From: an uncultured Caulobacterales bacterium
GTDB taxonomy: Bacteria; Pseudomonadota; Alphaproteobacteria; Caulobacterales; Caulobacteraceae
Assembly: GCA_903900155.1 (NCBI GenBank)
Contig: CAIUMD010000091.1
Span: forward strand, 1 to 64,000
Direction: 5' to 3'
DNA length: 64,000 nucleotides
The position numbers and the translations under genes are program-made. Below, in pieces: positions 1 through 7,888 of this stretch. Each line of letters begins with the position of its first letter. Position 1 is the stretch's first letter. Under the pieces are notes generated by a model that was not told where the DNA came from, did no database searches, and saw nothing but the letters and a program-made list of their open reading frames with translations.

Positions 1-2146
1 CCAGCGGCAGGCCGTCGGGGCCGATCTCGTCTTCCAGCGACAGGCCCAGGTCTTCCAGCGGATCCTCCTCGACGGTCGGCGCGACCTGGCGACCCAGGGC
101 GGCCAGCATGAAGGCCTTCCAGATCTTGGCGGGCTCGCCGCCGCCGACCACGCCGTTCATCGAGCTGTTGTCGTCGTTGCCGACCCACACGCCCACCACC
201 AGGTCGTCAACGTAACCGACGAACAGGGCGTCGTGATAATCCTGGGTGGTGCCGGTCTTGCCGAAGGCGCCGGGGATGGCCGCCTCCAGGCCCGTGCCGC
301 GGTGGGTGGCCGAGCGCAGCAGGTCGCGCATGTTGGCCAGGACCTTGGGGTCATAGGCGGTGGTCTTGGGTTTCTGGAACGTGTCCAGGCCGTGGGCCAC
401 GACCGGATACTCGCCGGCCGCCACCGAGGCGTAGGCCGCCGTCAGGCGCGTCAGGCTCATCGAGCCGGTGCCCAGGGCCATGGTCAGGTCGTCGGGGATC
501 TTCTCGGTGACGCCCAGCTGGCGGGCGACCTTGATCACCTTGGCCGGACCCAGATCATGGGCCAGACGCACGGCGGCCACGTTCGACGAGGCGGCGAAGG
601 CGCTGATCAGCGGGATCTCGCGATCACGGTACTTGCCCTCGTGGTTGCGGGGCGTGTAGCCGCTGACCTGCACCGGGGTGTCTAGGATCGGGCTGGTGGT
701 GGTCATGCCCGACTGCAGGGCCGCCAGATAGACGAACAGCTTGAATGACGAGCCCGGCTGGCGCTCGCCGTCGGCGCGGTTGAACTGGCTGGTCTTGTAG
801 TCGCGACCGCCGACCATGGCGACGACGCGGCCGTCCTTGCGCATGGCCACCAGCGCGCCCTGGGTGATGTTCAGGACCTTGCCGTCGCGCTGGATGTAGT
901 CGTTGAGGATCCGCTCGGCCTTTTCCTGCATCGCCGGATCGAGCGTGGTCTTGACGATCGTCTCGCCGTACCGGGCGCCGATGGCGGCGCGGGCCTGGGG
1001 CAGGGCCCAGTCGGCGAAATACGAACCCGTCGGCAGCTTGTCCTGGGCCTCGACCGGCGAGATGTCGCCGACGGCGTCGGCCTGAGCTTGCGTGATGGTC
1101 TTGGTCTCGACCATGGCGCCCAGCACCACGCGCATGCGCTCGCGAGCCCCTTCGATATTGTTGGTCGGGGCCAGGCGGGACGGGGCTTTCACGAGGCCGG
1201 CCAGCATAGCCGCTTCGCCAACCGACAGCTGCTCGGGCTGCTTGCCGAAATAGTGCCGGGCCGCGGCGCGCAGGCCAAAGGCGCCGTCGCCGAAATAGAC
1301 CGACGACAGGTAGCGCGACAGGATCTCCTGCTTGGAGAGGCGCGCCTCCAGATAGACGGCGATCATCGCTTCCTGGGCCTTGCGACGCAGGTTGCGGTCG
1401 CTGGACAGGAAGGCGTTCTTGGCCAGTTGCTGGGTGATGGTCGAGCCGCCTTCCGAGACACCGCCGGCCTGGGCGTTGCGGCCCAGGGCGCGCATGATGG
1501 CCTTCGGGTCGACGCCCACGTGGCTGTAGAAGCGGCGGTCCTCGATCGAGACGAAGGCGCCGGGCACGTAGGCCGGCAGCCTGGCGACGTCGATCGGCGC
1601 CTCCTTGTACGAGCCCCGGCGGGCGATCGGCGAGCCGTCCTCGGCGACCAGCACGATGGCCGAGTTGTTCAGCGGCTCCAGGGCGCGGCTCAGGGGCAGC
1701 GACCAGAACAGCGAGGCGAAGAGGACGATCGCCAGGACGGCGGCGGCGGCCGCGCCGATCAGCCAGGCGGGGCGCTTCCAGATCGGCGGCCTCTTGGGGG
1801 CTTCGAGCGGCGTTTCCGGTTCGGCCGGGGAGAGGGCGGCTTCGGGAACCGTCTCGACGGCTTCCGGCAGCTCGGTTTCGGCCGGTTCGGGAGGGGCGTC
1901 CTCCGGGAGAGCCTCGGGCTCGGCGGCCGGTTCTTCGACGACTTCCGGTTCCGGCGCGACATCCTCGACGACCCTCGGCTTGCGCACGCGGCGCGGCTTG
2001 GGCTCGGCGGGTGTTTCGGGCAGGGCGGCCGCCTCGGTCATCACGGCCCTGGCGCGCGGTTTCCGAGGTTTCCTGGGTTTGGGCGCCGCAGTCTCGGGCT
2101 TTGGCGTCTCGGGTAAGGTGTCGTTCGGATCGTTGGGATCGGACAT
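1..2146 (-). CDS. Class A penicillin-binding protein (PBP1A family), 3' end missing
   Basis: Bifunctional murein synthase that polymerises lipid II and crosslinks peptidoglycan at the inner membrane. 715 codons are visible and the frame is still open at the left edge. Residues 1-125 are a cytoplasmic Pro/Glu/Ala-rich extension with two basic clusters (KPRKPRKPRAR and KPRRVRKPR). A membrane segment follows at about 126-150. The glycosyltransferase domain has EDRRFY near residue 200 (catalytic Glu) and GGSTITQQLAKN. The transpeptidase domain has SSFK near 466 (nucleophile Ser), SSN and KTGTT near 629. All catalytic motifs are present. The start is the ATG at 2146, which opens MSDPNDPNDT. The long N-terminal tail could bind morphogenetic partners, but that is inference. 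Which Caulobacter paralogue this is cannot be settled here. Confidence 0.93.
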   Translation of the reverse strand, partial: MSDPNDPNDTLPETPKPETAAPKPRKPRKPRARAVMTEAAALPETPAEPKPRRVRKPRVVEDVAPEPEVVEEPAAEPEALPEDAPPEPAETELPEAVETVPEAALSPAEPETPLEAPKRPPIWKRPAWLIGAAAAAVLAIVLFASLFWSLPLSRALEPLNNSAIVLVAEDGSPIARRGSYKEAPIDVARLPAYVPGAFVSIEDRRFYSHVGVDPKAIMRALGRNAQAGGVSEGGSTITQQLAKNAFLSSDRNLRRKAQEAMIAVYLEARLSKQEILSRYLSSVYFGDGAFGLRAAARHYFGKQPEQLSVGEAAMLAGLVKAPSRLAPTNNIEGARERMRVVLGAMVETKTITQAQADAVGDISPVEAQDKLPTGSYFADWALPQARAAIGARYGETIVKTTLDPAMQEKAERILNDYIQRDGKVLNITQGALVAMRKDGRVVAMVGGRDYKTSQFNRADGERQPGSSFKLFVYLAALQSGMTTTSPILDTPVQVSGYTPRNHEGKYRDREIPLISAFAASSNVAAVRLAHDLGPAKVIKVARQLGVTEKIPDDLTMALGTGSMSLTRLTAAYASVAAGEYPVVAHGLDTFQKPKTTAYDPKVLANMRDLLRSATHRGTGLEAAIPGAFGKTGTTQDYHDALFVGYVDDLVVGVWVGNDDNSSMNGVVGGGEPAKIWKAFMLAALGRQVAPTVEEDPLEDLGLSLEDEIGPDGLPL

Positions 2147-2224
2147 GAGACTCGGCGCTCGCTTCGGGCGCAGGCCCTCAACCGTGGTCGGGCTCAATAC
2201 CACAGGGTCCGGACAAGCCAAGCG

Positions 2225-2376
2225 CGGTGAAAGGGAAGTTTTTGCGCTGGGCGCCCTTGAATGCCGCCCGGGTGATCATAGATCACCCGGCGTGAGGCTG
2301 TTGGCCTCTGCCCTTCCTGGGGCGTTTCCTCCCCAACTTCTTCAGCCCGGACGGTTTCGCCCGGGCTTTTCTTTTG
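2225..2376 (+). ncRNA. Candidate small RNA in the PBP/mucR-like gap
   Basis: This 234-bp gap has no convincing gene. On the + strand it holds a perfect 10-bp inverted repeat with a 3-nt loop (2268-2290, CCGGGTGATC ata GATCACCCGG). A pyrimidine-rich stretch with TTTCCTCCCC follows, which could pair with Shine-Dalgarno sequences. Then comes a hairpin with 7-bp arms (AGCCCGG 2344-2350, CCGGGCT 2361-2367) running into TTTTCTTTTG, a good Rho-independent terminator for rightward transcription. No + strand gene ends nearby, so the terminator needs another transcript. The 5' end is a guess. The alternative is that both hairpins are only 3' structures of the leftward regulator gene. Confidence 0.3.
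2344..2375 (+). terminator. Rho-independent terminator
   Basis: Seven-bp GC-rich arms around a 10-nt loop are followed by TTTTCTTTT in the + direction. It lies just beyond the stop codon of the leftward MucR-like gene, but the T-tract is on the other side of the hairpin from that gene, so it serves rightward transcripts best. Confidence 0.6.
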
Positions 2377-2380
2377 CCTG

Positions 2381-2791
2381 CTACTCGGCGGCCACGGCGA
2401 TGCCGCCGAAGCGCTGGGCGCGAGCCGCGCTGGAGCGCAGGTCCGAGAAGCTCTGGGCCACCAGGGGATAGTCGGACGGCAGGCCCCACTTGGCGCGATA
2501 CTGGTCGTCGGTCAGGCCCAGCTGGTTCAGGTGGCGGCGCAGCGAGCGATAACGGCGGCCGTTCTCGAAGCTGACGATGGCGTCGGGCGTGACGCTGGCG
2601 GCGATCTCTTCGGCGGTCGGGGCCGCGATCGGCGTCGACGCGATGGACGGACCCGCGAAAACCGCCTCGAGAGCGGCATAGGTGCGGGCCGTCAGGGCCG
2701 GCAGGTCGTCGGGCGAGATGGTGTTGTTGCTGAGATAAGCGCACAGAACCTGGGTGGCGATGTCAGCGGCGCGTTCCTGGGCTTTGTTCAT
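2381..2791 (-). CDS. MucR/Ros-family regulator lacking the zinc ligands
   Basis: 136-residue DNA-binding regulator of the MucR/Ros family, whose members act as silencers and, in Caulobacter, as cell-cycle regulators. The family core is clear: ISPDDLPAL near the N-terminus, IVSFENGRRYRSLRRHL at residues 72-88, then LTDDQYRAKWGLPSDYPLVA. Members with a metal site have Cys at the position of Ser74 and Cys or Asp at the position of Asn77. The second His after the RRHL helix is also missing; only His87 remains. The single Cys (residue 17) lies outside the finger. The protein must fold without that zinc site, as metal-free Ros homologues are known to do. It is a single gene with a terminator on its upstream side, so it has its own promoter. 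Confidence 0.85.
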   Translation of the reverse strand: MNKAQERAADIATQVLCAYLSNNTISPDDLPALTARTYAALEAVFAGPSIASTPIAAPTAEEIAASVTPDAIVSFENGRRYRSLRRHLNQLGLTDDQYRAKWGLPSDYPLVAQSFSDLRSSAARAQRFGGIAVAAE

Positions 2792-2803
2792 CTTGTTGCT
2801 CTC

Positions 2804-2839
2804 ATGAAGAAAACCCGGGAGCGCGGAAGCGCTCCCGGG
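2804..2839 (-). terminator. Rho-independent terminator after the SulP gene
   Basis: Perfect 11-bp arms (2814-2824 and 2829-2839) around GGAA are followed on the minus strand by TTTTCTTC. It ends the carbonic anhydrase-SulP operon and lies just upstream of the MucR-like start codon. Confidence 0.85.
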
Positions 2840-2854
2840 ATAGGCGGGTGGGAT

Positions 2855-4417
2855 TTAGTGGGCGAGGGCCGCGCGCAGGCGGTCTCCGTAGGCGCAGGGG
2901 CTGGGAAGCTCGACGTTCACCCCGGCCCGGGCCTTGCCTTTCAGCCAGTCGCTGAGGGCCTCGGCGACGGTGTGGTCCAGGCTGGTCAGGCCGCAGGTGT
3001 TCAGGCGGAGCCGGCCCTTGTTCGGCGCGTCGTCCAGGACCTTGGCGATCTTGGGCAACTGGATGAACGTGGCCGCGCCTTCCAGGCGGATTTCGCTGTC
3101 GTCCTCGCTCAGGCGGTGCTGAGCGACGCTGAGGCGCATCTTCCGCAGGTTGGGCGCCAGCTCGAGCAGGGTCAGGGCCATGCCGACCAGCACGCCGGTC
3201 AGGAGGTCCGTGGCCACGACCATGGCGAAGGTCGCCGCCCAGATCACGGCCGGCAGCAGGCCATAGCGCTCGAACAGGTGACGGACGTGCTGCAGGCTGA
3301 CCAGCTTCCAGCCCGTGACGACCAGCACGCCGGCGAGGGCGGCGCTGGGCACCATGCGCAGAAGCCAGGGCAGCAGGGCGACGAAGGCCAGGATCCAGAC
3401 GCCGTGCATGATGGCCGACATGCGGCTCATGGCGCCGGCCTGGACGTTGGCCGAACTGCGCACGATCACGCCGGTCATCGGCAGGGCGCCGACCAGGCCG
3501 CACAGCATGTTGCCGACGCCCTGGGCGCCCAACTCCTTGTTGTACTTCGTGCGCTCGCCCTCGTGCATGCGATCCACGGCGGCGGCCGACAGCAGGGTCT
3601 CGGCCGAGGCGATGAAGGCCACCGCGATGGCGGTCACCAGCAGCGTGGGCTCGGCCATGCGGGCGAAGTCGGCGACACTGGGGACCGCGATGGCCGCGGC
3701 GATCGATTCCGGCACGACGATCTTCTGGACGTCCAGGCCCAGGACCGTGGCCAGCACGGTGCCCGCGACGACGCCGAGGAGAGCGCCGGGAACCAGCTTC
3801 AGCGACTTGGGACGGAACTTCTCCCACAGCAGGATCGAGCCGATCGTCACCACGCCGACGGCCAGGGCGGCCTCGACCTGGGTGACGGTCGAGAACTGCA
3901 CACCGCCCAGGGCGGCCGGGATCGCGGCCAGGTTTTCCAGGCCGTTGGCCTTGGGCTTGGCGCCGAACAGGACGTGGAACTGGCCCGCGACGATCAGCAC
4001 GCCGATGCCGGCCAGCATGCCGTGCACGACGGCCGGCGAGATAGCGCGGAACCAGTTGCCGAGCTTGGCGGCGCCGGCGATCAGCTGGATGGCGCCGGCG
4101 ACGACCAGGATCGGGCCCAGCATGGACAGGCCGTGCTTGGCGACGATCTCGAAGACGATGACGGCCAGGCCGGCGGCGGGGCCGCTGACCTGCAGGGGCG
4201 AACCGGCCAGGGCGCCGACGACGATGCCGCCGATGATGCCGGTGACCAGGCCGCGCTCGGCCGGAACGCCGGATGCGACGGCGATGCCCATGCAGAGGGG
4301 CATCGCCACCAGGAAGACGACGATCGAAGCGATGAAGTCACGCGACAGGATCGTGCCGAAACCTGGCTTCACGCCTGAACTTCCGTTCGGGGGGGAGGAA
4401 ACGGAGGCTTGGGTCAT
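2855..4417 (-). CDS. SulP-family anion (probable bicarbonate) transporter
   Basis: 520-residue inner-membrane transporter of the SulP/SLC26 family. It has about a dozen hydrophobic segments from residue 28 to 415, including VAMPLCMGIAVASGVPAE and the GPAAGLAVIVFEIV region, and a STAS-like cytoplasmic domain in the last 100 residues. The start ATG overlaps the stop of the beta-carbonic anhydrase gene by 4 bp (ATGA), so the two are translationally coupled. SulP proteins move sulfate or bicarbonate. Coupling to carbonic anhydrase favours bicarbonate uptake feeding CO2/HCO3- exchange, by analogy with BicA-type carriers; the substrate is inferred. A strong terminator follows the gene. Confidence 0.9.
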   Translation of the reverse strand: MTQASVSSPPNGSSGVKPGFGTILSRDFIASIVVFLVAMPLCMGIAVASGVPAERGLVTGIIGGIVVGALAGSPLQVSGPAAGLAVIVFEIVAKHGLSMLGPILVVAGAIQLIAGAAKLGNWFRAISPAVVHGMLAGIGVLIVAGQFHVLFGAKPKANGLENLAAIPAALGGVQFSTVTQVEAALAVGVVTIGSILLWEKFRPKSLKLVPGALLGVVAGTVLATVLGLDVQKIVVPESIAAAIAVPSVADFARMAEPTLLVTAIAVAFIASAETLLSAAAVDRMHEGERTKYNKELGAQGVGNMLCGLVGALPMTGVIVRSSANVQAGAMSRMSAIMHGVWILAFVALLPWLLRMVPSAALAGVLVVTGWKLVSLQHVRHLFERYGLLPAVIWAATFAMVVATDLLTGVLVGMALTLLELAPNLRKMRLSVAQHRLSEDDSEIRLEGAATFIQLPKIAKVLDDAPNKGRLRLNTCGLTSLDHTVAEALSDWLKGKARAGVNVELPSPCAYGDRLRAALAH

Positions 4418-5109
4418 TCGGCCGCGATGCCCAGGTGATCGGCGGCGACCATGCGCTTGGCCGGGCGTTGGGCGACGGGCAACGGAGCGCCTTCAAGGAC
4501 TTGCTCGAATTGGCCGGTGTCGCCGTTGTAGGCCTGGATCTGGCCGGTCTCGATCTCGAAGAACCAGCCGTGCAGGGTCAGCTTGCCCTGGGCGATGGCC
4601 GAGGCCACCGACGGGTGGGTGCGCAGATGATTGATCTGGGCGACGACGTTTTCCAGCGACAGGGCGCGGGTTTTACCGTGCTCGTCCAAGCCGTGATAGG
4701 CGTTACAGACGACGCTGTGGGCGGCTTGGGCGTGGCGCAGCCAGGCGGCGACGTTCGGCATCTTTTCGAGGGCCGCCGGGTTCGAGAACGCCTTCATGGC
4801 GCCGCAGTCGGAGTGGCCGCAGACCACGATGTCGCGCACGCCCAGGGCCATGACGGCGTATTCCACCGCCGACGAGACGCCGCCGTTGGCTTGGCTGAAC
4901 GGCGGGACGATGTTGCCGGCGTTGCGGCAGACGAACAGGTCGCCCGGATTGGCCTGGGTGATGAGCTCCGGCACGACGCGGCTGTCGGCGCACGAGATCA
5001 TCAGGGCCGAGGGGTTCTGGCCGTGGCTGGCTAGACGCTCGTAGAGCGCGCTCTGCGCGGGGAAAACTTGGCCGCGAAACAGCGCGGCGCGTTCGAGAAA
5101 CTGTTCCAA
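4414..5109 (-). CDS. Beta-class carbonic anhydrase
   Basis: 231-residue zinc enzyme that interconverts CO2 and bicarbonate in the cytoplasm. The zinc and catalytic residues are plain: CADSR (Cys40, Asp42, Arg44) and GHSDCGA (His99, Cys102). FFEIETGQI near the C-terminus is typical of the family. I chose the TTG at 5109 because GGAGG stands 5 nt before it and the resulting length fits the family. The frame is open further upstream to 5292, but that would add 61 residues unlike any beta-carbonic anhydrase. It is the first gene of a two-gene operon with the SulP transporter. Confidence 0.92.
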   Translation of the reverse strand: MEQFLERAALFRGQVFPAQSALYERLASHGQNPSALMISCADSRVVPELITQANPGDLFVCRNAGNIVPPFSQANGGVSSAVEYAVMALGVRDIVVCGHSDCGAMKAFSNPAALEKMPNVAAWLRHAQAAHSVVCNAYHGLDEHGKTRALSLENVVAQINHLRTHPSVASAIAQGKLTLHGWFFEIETGQIQAYNGDTGQFEQVLEGAPLPVAQRPAKRMVAADHLGIAAE

Positions 5110-5239
5110 GGCAACCTCCGTACAAGTAGCCGCCGCGACGCCTGGAAAAAGGGGGGAAGCGTCGCGGCGGGCGTCTGACGGGCAGAGCCCGACGCCTGTC
5201 AAAGGTCGTTTCTGGGTTTTGCTGCGTTGCAGCGGCTTT

Positions 5240-5257
5240 GTGACAAAGGATGTCGGG
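5240..5257 (-). promoter_or_regulatory. Shared 18-bp upstream element, copy 1
   Basis: On the + strand GTGACAAAGGATGTCGGG matches GTGACAAAGAATGACAGG at 8631-8648 in 15 of 18 positions. Both lie about 95-130 bp upstream of leftward genes. Read leftward, copy 2 is a TGTCA direct repeat with a 10-bp period, while copy 1 keeps only the TTTGTCAC half intact. This hints at a response-regulator site; the binding protein is unknown. Confidence 0.3.
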
Positions 5258-5288
5258 AGGGCGCGCGACCGCTCCTCATTTATCTCCG

Positions 5289-5315
5289 TCATTCCCGCCG
5301 TAAGGGCGGGAATGA
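5289..5315. repeat. REP-like palindrome
   Basis: Eleven-bp perfect arms (TCATTCCCGCC / GGCGGGAATGA) flank a 5-nt loop between the sensor kinase stop and the carbonic anhydrase promoter region. There is no T-tract. The sequence is of the kind that recurs as short intergenic palindromes in many genomes. It may protect the 3' end of the kinase message. Confidence 0.5.
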
Positions 5316-5326
5316 GGTTGGCGGGG

Positions 5327-6649
5327 CTAAAGCGCCGGCAGTCTCAGTTCCACCCGCAACCCGCCTTGCGGCCGGTTCTTCAGCACCAGGGCGCCGCCCT
5401 CGCGCCGCAGGATCTGCTGGACGATGGTCAGGCCCAGGCCCAGCCCCGCGGTGTTGCGGGCCCGGGCGCTGTCCAGGCGGTGGAAGGGCTGCAGCACCTC
5501 CGCCAATTCGTTTTCCGGGATGCCGGGGCCGTTATCCTCGACCGCCAGCACGGCGGTGCGGCCCTCGCGGGTCAGGGTCACGGCCGCGTCGCCGCCGTAG
5601 TGCAGGGCGTTCTCGACAATGTTGCTGATCGCCCGCTTCAACGACACGGGACGGGCGTGGACCGGCAGGTGGTCGAAGCCGGCATAGGTGGCCTGGCGCT
5701 CGGCGTCGGCGGCGTCGTCGACCACGGTCATGGCGATGGCGGCCAGGTCCATGCGGCGCTGCGGCTCGGGATCCTCCTGGCCGCCCAGATAGGCCAGCAG
5801 CGAGTCGAGCATGGCCGTCATCTCGTCGACATCGGCCTCCAGCGCCTCGCGGGCCTCGGCGTCCTTCACGAAGCCGGCGCGAAGGCGCAGGCGCGACAAG
5901 GGCGTGCGCAGGTCGTGGCCGACGGCCGCAAGCGCCTCCGTACGCGCCCGCAACAATCCGGAAATGCGGTCCTGCATGGCGTTGAAGGCCTCGGCGACCA
6001 GCTTCAGGTCGCGGGCCCCGCTTTCGGCGATGCGGACATGGGCGCCTTGCCCGACCTTGTCGGCGGCCTCGGCCAGGGCGCGCAGGGGGCGGCTGAGATT
6101 GTGCAGCACCAGGGCCGCGGCGGCGATGACGCCCAGACCCTGGATGAAGGCCGAGCCGACGCTGCTCAGCAGCACGGCCCAGGGCGCGGCGCGGATCTTG
6201 GTCTTCAGGGTCAGCCACGAGCCGTCGCGCAGGCGCAGCGAGGCCTTCAGATAGGTGTCGCGCGGCAGGGCGTGGTCGGTGTCGGCGTTCAGGCGCAGGT
6301 CGCGACCGCGCAAGGTGGGTTCGGCTTCGCGCAGGCGCTCCTTCAACTGGTTCTCGGGTGGGCGGTTGTGATCGACCAGCTGGGGCAGGGGCGACCAGGC
6401 CAGTTCAGTGGCGCGATTGGAGATTATCGCCGCCTGCGCCACGCGTTCGTTGGTCGGGCCAGCCTCCAGAATCGTTTCAGCCGCGACCAGCTGTTCGGCT
6501 GCGCGGCGGATCTGGTTGTCACGATTGGGGTAGAGCCGACTGTTCTCGAACAGGATCGAGCTGCCGACGAATTCCAGCGCCACGGCCAGCATCAGGACCA
6601 GGGTGACCTGGCCGACCAGTCGCTGCGGCCAGAGCCGCAGAAGCTTCAT
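5327..6649 (-). CDS. Two-component sensor histidine kinase
   Basis: 440-residue inner-membrane kinase. Membrane segments at about 12-32 and 156-182 enclose a periplasmic sensor of some 120 residues. A HAMP linker (about 183-232) follows, then the dimerisation helix with GHDLRTPLSRLRLR (phospho-acceptor His245). The ATPase domain has NIVENALHYG, DNGPGIPE, PFHRLD and GLGLGLTIV. It lies 43 bp downstream of the OmpR-type regulator gene and is surely its partner. The order (regulator first, kinase second) and layout resemble EnvZ/OmpR-like pairs. The signal is unknown. Confidence 0.93.
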   Translation of the reverse strand: MKLLRLWPQRLVGQVTLVLMLAVALEFVGSSILFENSRLYPNRDNQIRRAAEQLVAAETILEAGPTNERVAQAAIISNRATELAWSPLPQLVDHNRPPENQLKERLREAEPTLRGRDLRLNADTDHALPRDTYLKASLRLRDGSWLTLKTKIRAAPWAVLLSSVGSAFIQGLGVIAAAALVLHNLSRPLRALAEAADKVGQGAHVRIAESGARDLKLVAEAFNAMQDRISGLLRARTEALAAVGHDLRTPLSRLRLRAGFVKDAEAREALEADVDEMTAMLDSLLAYLGGQEDPEPQRRMDLAAIAMTVVDDAADAERQATYAGFDHLPVHARPVSLKRAISNIVENALHYGGDAAVTLTREGRTAVLAVEDNGPGIPENELAEVLQPFHRLDSARARNTAGLGLGLTIVQQILRREGGALVLKNRPQGGLRVELRLPAL

Positions 6650-6692
6650 CTTCGCTCCCGATTCACCGCCGCCCCGGTTCTCGACGCGCCAA

Positions 6693-7463
6693 TTATCGAC
6701 GCTCGACTGGGGCGGTGAAGATATAGCCCACGCCGCGCACGGTGCGAAGCAGGGCCTCTGCCTGGCCAGTGACGGCCAGCTTGCGGCGCAGGCGGCTGAC
6801 CAGCACGTCGATGCTGCGGTCCGAAGCGTCCGAGAAGCGGGCGCGCGACATCTCCAGCAGGCGCTCGCGCCCGATCACTCGCTGCGGCGAGCTGACGAAG
6901 GCCAGCAACAGGTCGAACTCGGCGCCCGACAGGTCGACGAAGGCGCCGTCGGGCGACAGCAGCTCGCGGCGACCCGGATCCAGGCTCCAGCCGGCGAAGG
7001 TCATCTGCTGGTGGCCGCGCGGCTGGCTGGACTGGGCCCCGGCCTGGGTGCGGCGCAGGATGGCGCGGATGCGGGCGATCAGCTCCTTCTTGCTGAAGGG
7101 CTTGCCGATATAGTCGTCCGCGCCCAGCTCCAGGCCGATCAAGCGGTCGGTCTCGTCGTCGCGGGCGCTGAGCATGACGATCGGCACGTCGCTCTCGCGG
7201 CGGATGCTGCGGCAGATGTCGAATCCGTTGCTGCCGGGCAGCATGACGTCCAGCAGGATCAGGTCGACCTTGTTGGTCTCCAGCACCCGCGCCATCTCGG
7301 CGCCGTGGCCGGCGCTGAGCGGCTGGAAGCCCTCCTCGCGCAGCAGCCGCATCAGCAGGGTGCGCAGCGCCGGATCGTCCTCGACGATCAGCACAGAAGG
7401 CGCGAGCGGCGCATTCGCCATCTCACGCGGTAAAGCGATCGTTCCGTGACCTGAAGAATCCAT
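6693..7463 (-). CDS. OmpR/PhoB-family response regulator
   Basis: 256-residue transcription factor controlled by phosphorylation. The receiver has VEDD (acidic pair at 29-30), LLDVMLPG (phospho-Asp72), Ser99 and KPF (Lys121). A winged helix fills the C-terminal 100 residues, ending LLRTVRGVGYIF. The first 20 residues before the receiver are not conserved, so translation could instead begin at Met15. The kinase gene follows in the same operon. Upstream lie two GC-rich inverted repeats rather than an obvious box. Confidence 0.93.
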   Translation of the reverse strand: MDSSGHGTIALPREMANAPLAPSVLIVEDDPALRTLLMRLLREEGFQPLSAGHGAEMARVLETNKVDLILLDVMLPGSNGFDICRSIRRESDVPIVMLSARDDETDRLIGLELGADDYIGKPFSKKELIARIRAILRRTQAGAQSSQPRGHQQMTFAGWSLDPGRRELLSPDGAFVDLSGAEFDLLLAFVSSPQRVIGRERLLEMSRARFSDASDRSIDVLVSRLRRKLAVTGQAEALLRTVRGVGYIFTAPVERR

Positions 7464-7545
7464 ACGCCTAGGCTACTTAAGCGCGGCTGGGCCGCAGACA
7501 AGGTCTTAGCACAAGGCCTTGACCTAAAACGGGGAAAGTAAGGGT

Positions 7546-7618
7546 CGCCCTCGCGTGCGGTTTGCAGGTTAGGGGTTGCACGCGAGGGCGGGACCGCCGG
7601 GGGCTCAGATCCCCGGCG
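7546..7618. terminator. Tandem hairpins between a secreted-protein gene and the regulator operon
   Basis: A 13-bp perfect inverted repeat (7546-7558 / 7578-7590, CGCCCTCGCGTGC) is followed by a second 8-bp hairpin (7595-7602 / 7611-7618, CGCCGGGG). They lie downstream of the small leftward gene ending at 7637, so they probably end its transcript, although the T-tract is poor. The longer one could also be a dispersed palindrome. Confidence 0.5.
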
Positions 7619-7636
7619 ATCGTTCGGGAGCCGGGC

Positions 7637-7861
7637 CTAGCTGGCGCGGCAAGCCTTGTCCTTGCTCTCGGTCTGACCGGCCTTGGGAGCGCAGTCGGCC
7701 GAGGCCTGGGTATTGGCGGCGGCGGCTTCGGCCTTCTTCTTGGCGGCCGCCTTCTTGGCGACCTCTTCGGTGAGGGTCAGGCCGGTGCCTTGCGGGCCGG
7801 CGAACGCCGGGGAAGCGACGACGCAGGCGGCCGCGAGGGCGAGGGAAACGAGAACTTTCAT
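7637..7861 (-). CDS. Small secreted protein, unknown function
   Basis: 74-residue protein with a clear signal peptide (about 1-21, ending SPAFA before GPQ). The mature part is short: a Lys/Ala-rich run (EEVAKKAAAKKKAEAAAA) that may be helical, then two Cys residues near the C-terminus that could form a disulfide in the periplasm. It lies 27 bp downstream of a second secreted-protein gene on the same strand, so the two are probably co-transcribed. I do not recognise a family. Confidence 0.65.
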   Translation of the reverse strand: MKVLVSLALAAACVVASPAFAGPQGTGLTLTEEVAKKAAAKKKAEAAAANTQASADCAPKAGQTESKDKACRAS

Positions 7862-7888
7862 AGGGATAACTCCGGATACGACGGGCGC

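Noticed and set aside
2531..4378. Long rightward frame opposite the SulP gene
   Set aside because: Gly/Gln/Asp/His-rich shadow typical of antisense frames in GC-rich DNA; the SulP frame has all family motifs and a terminator.
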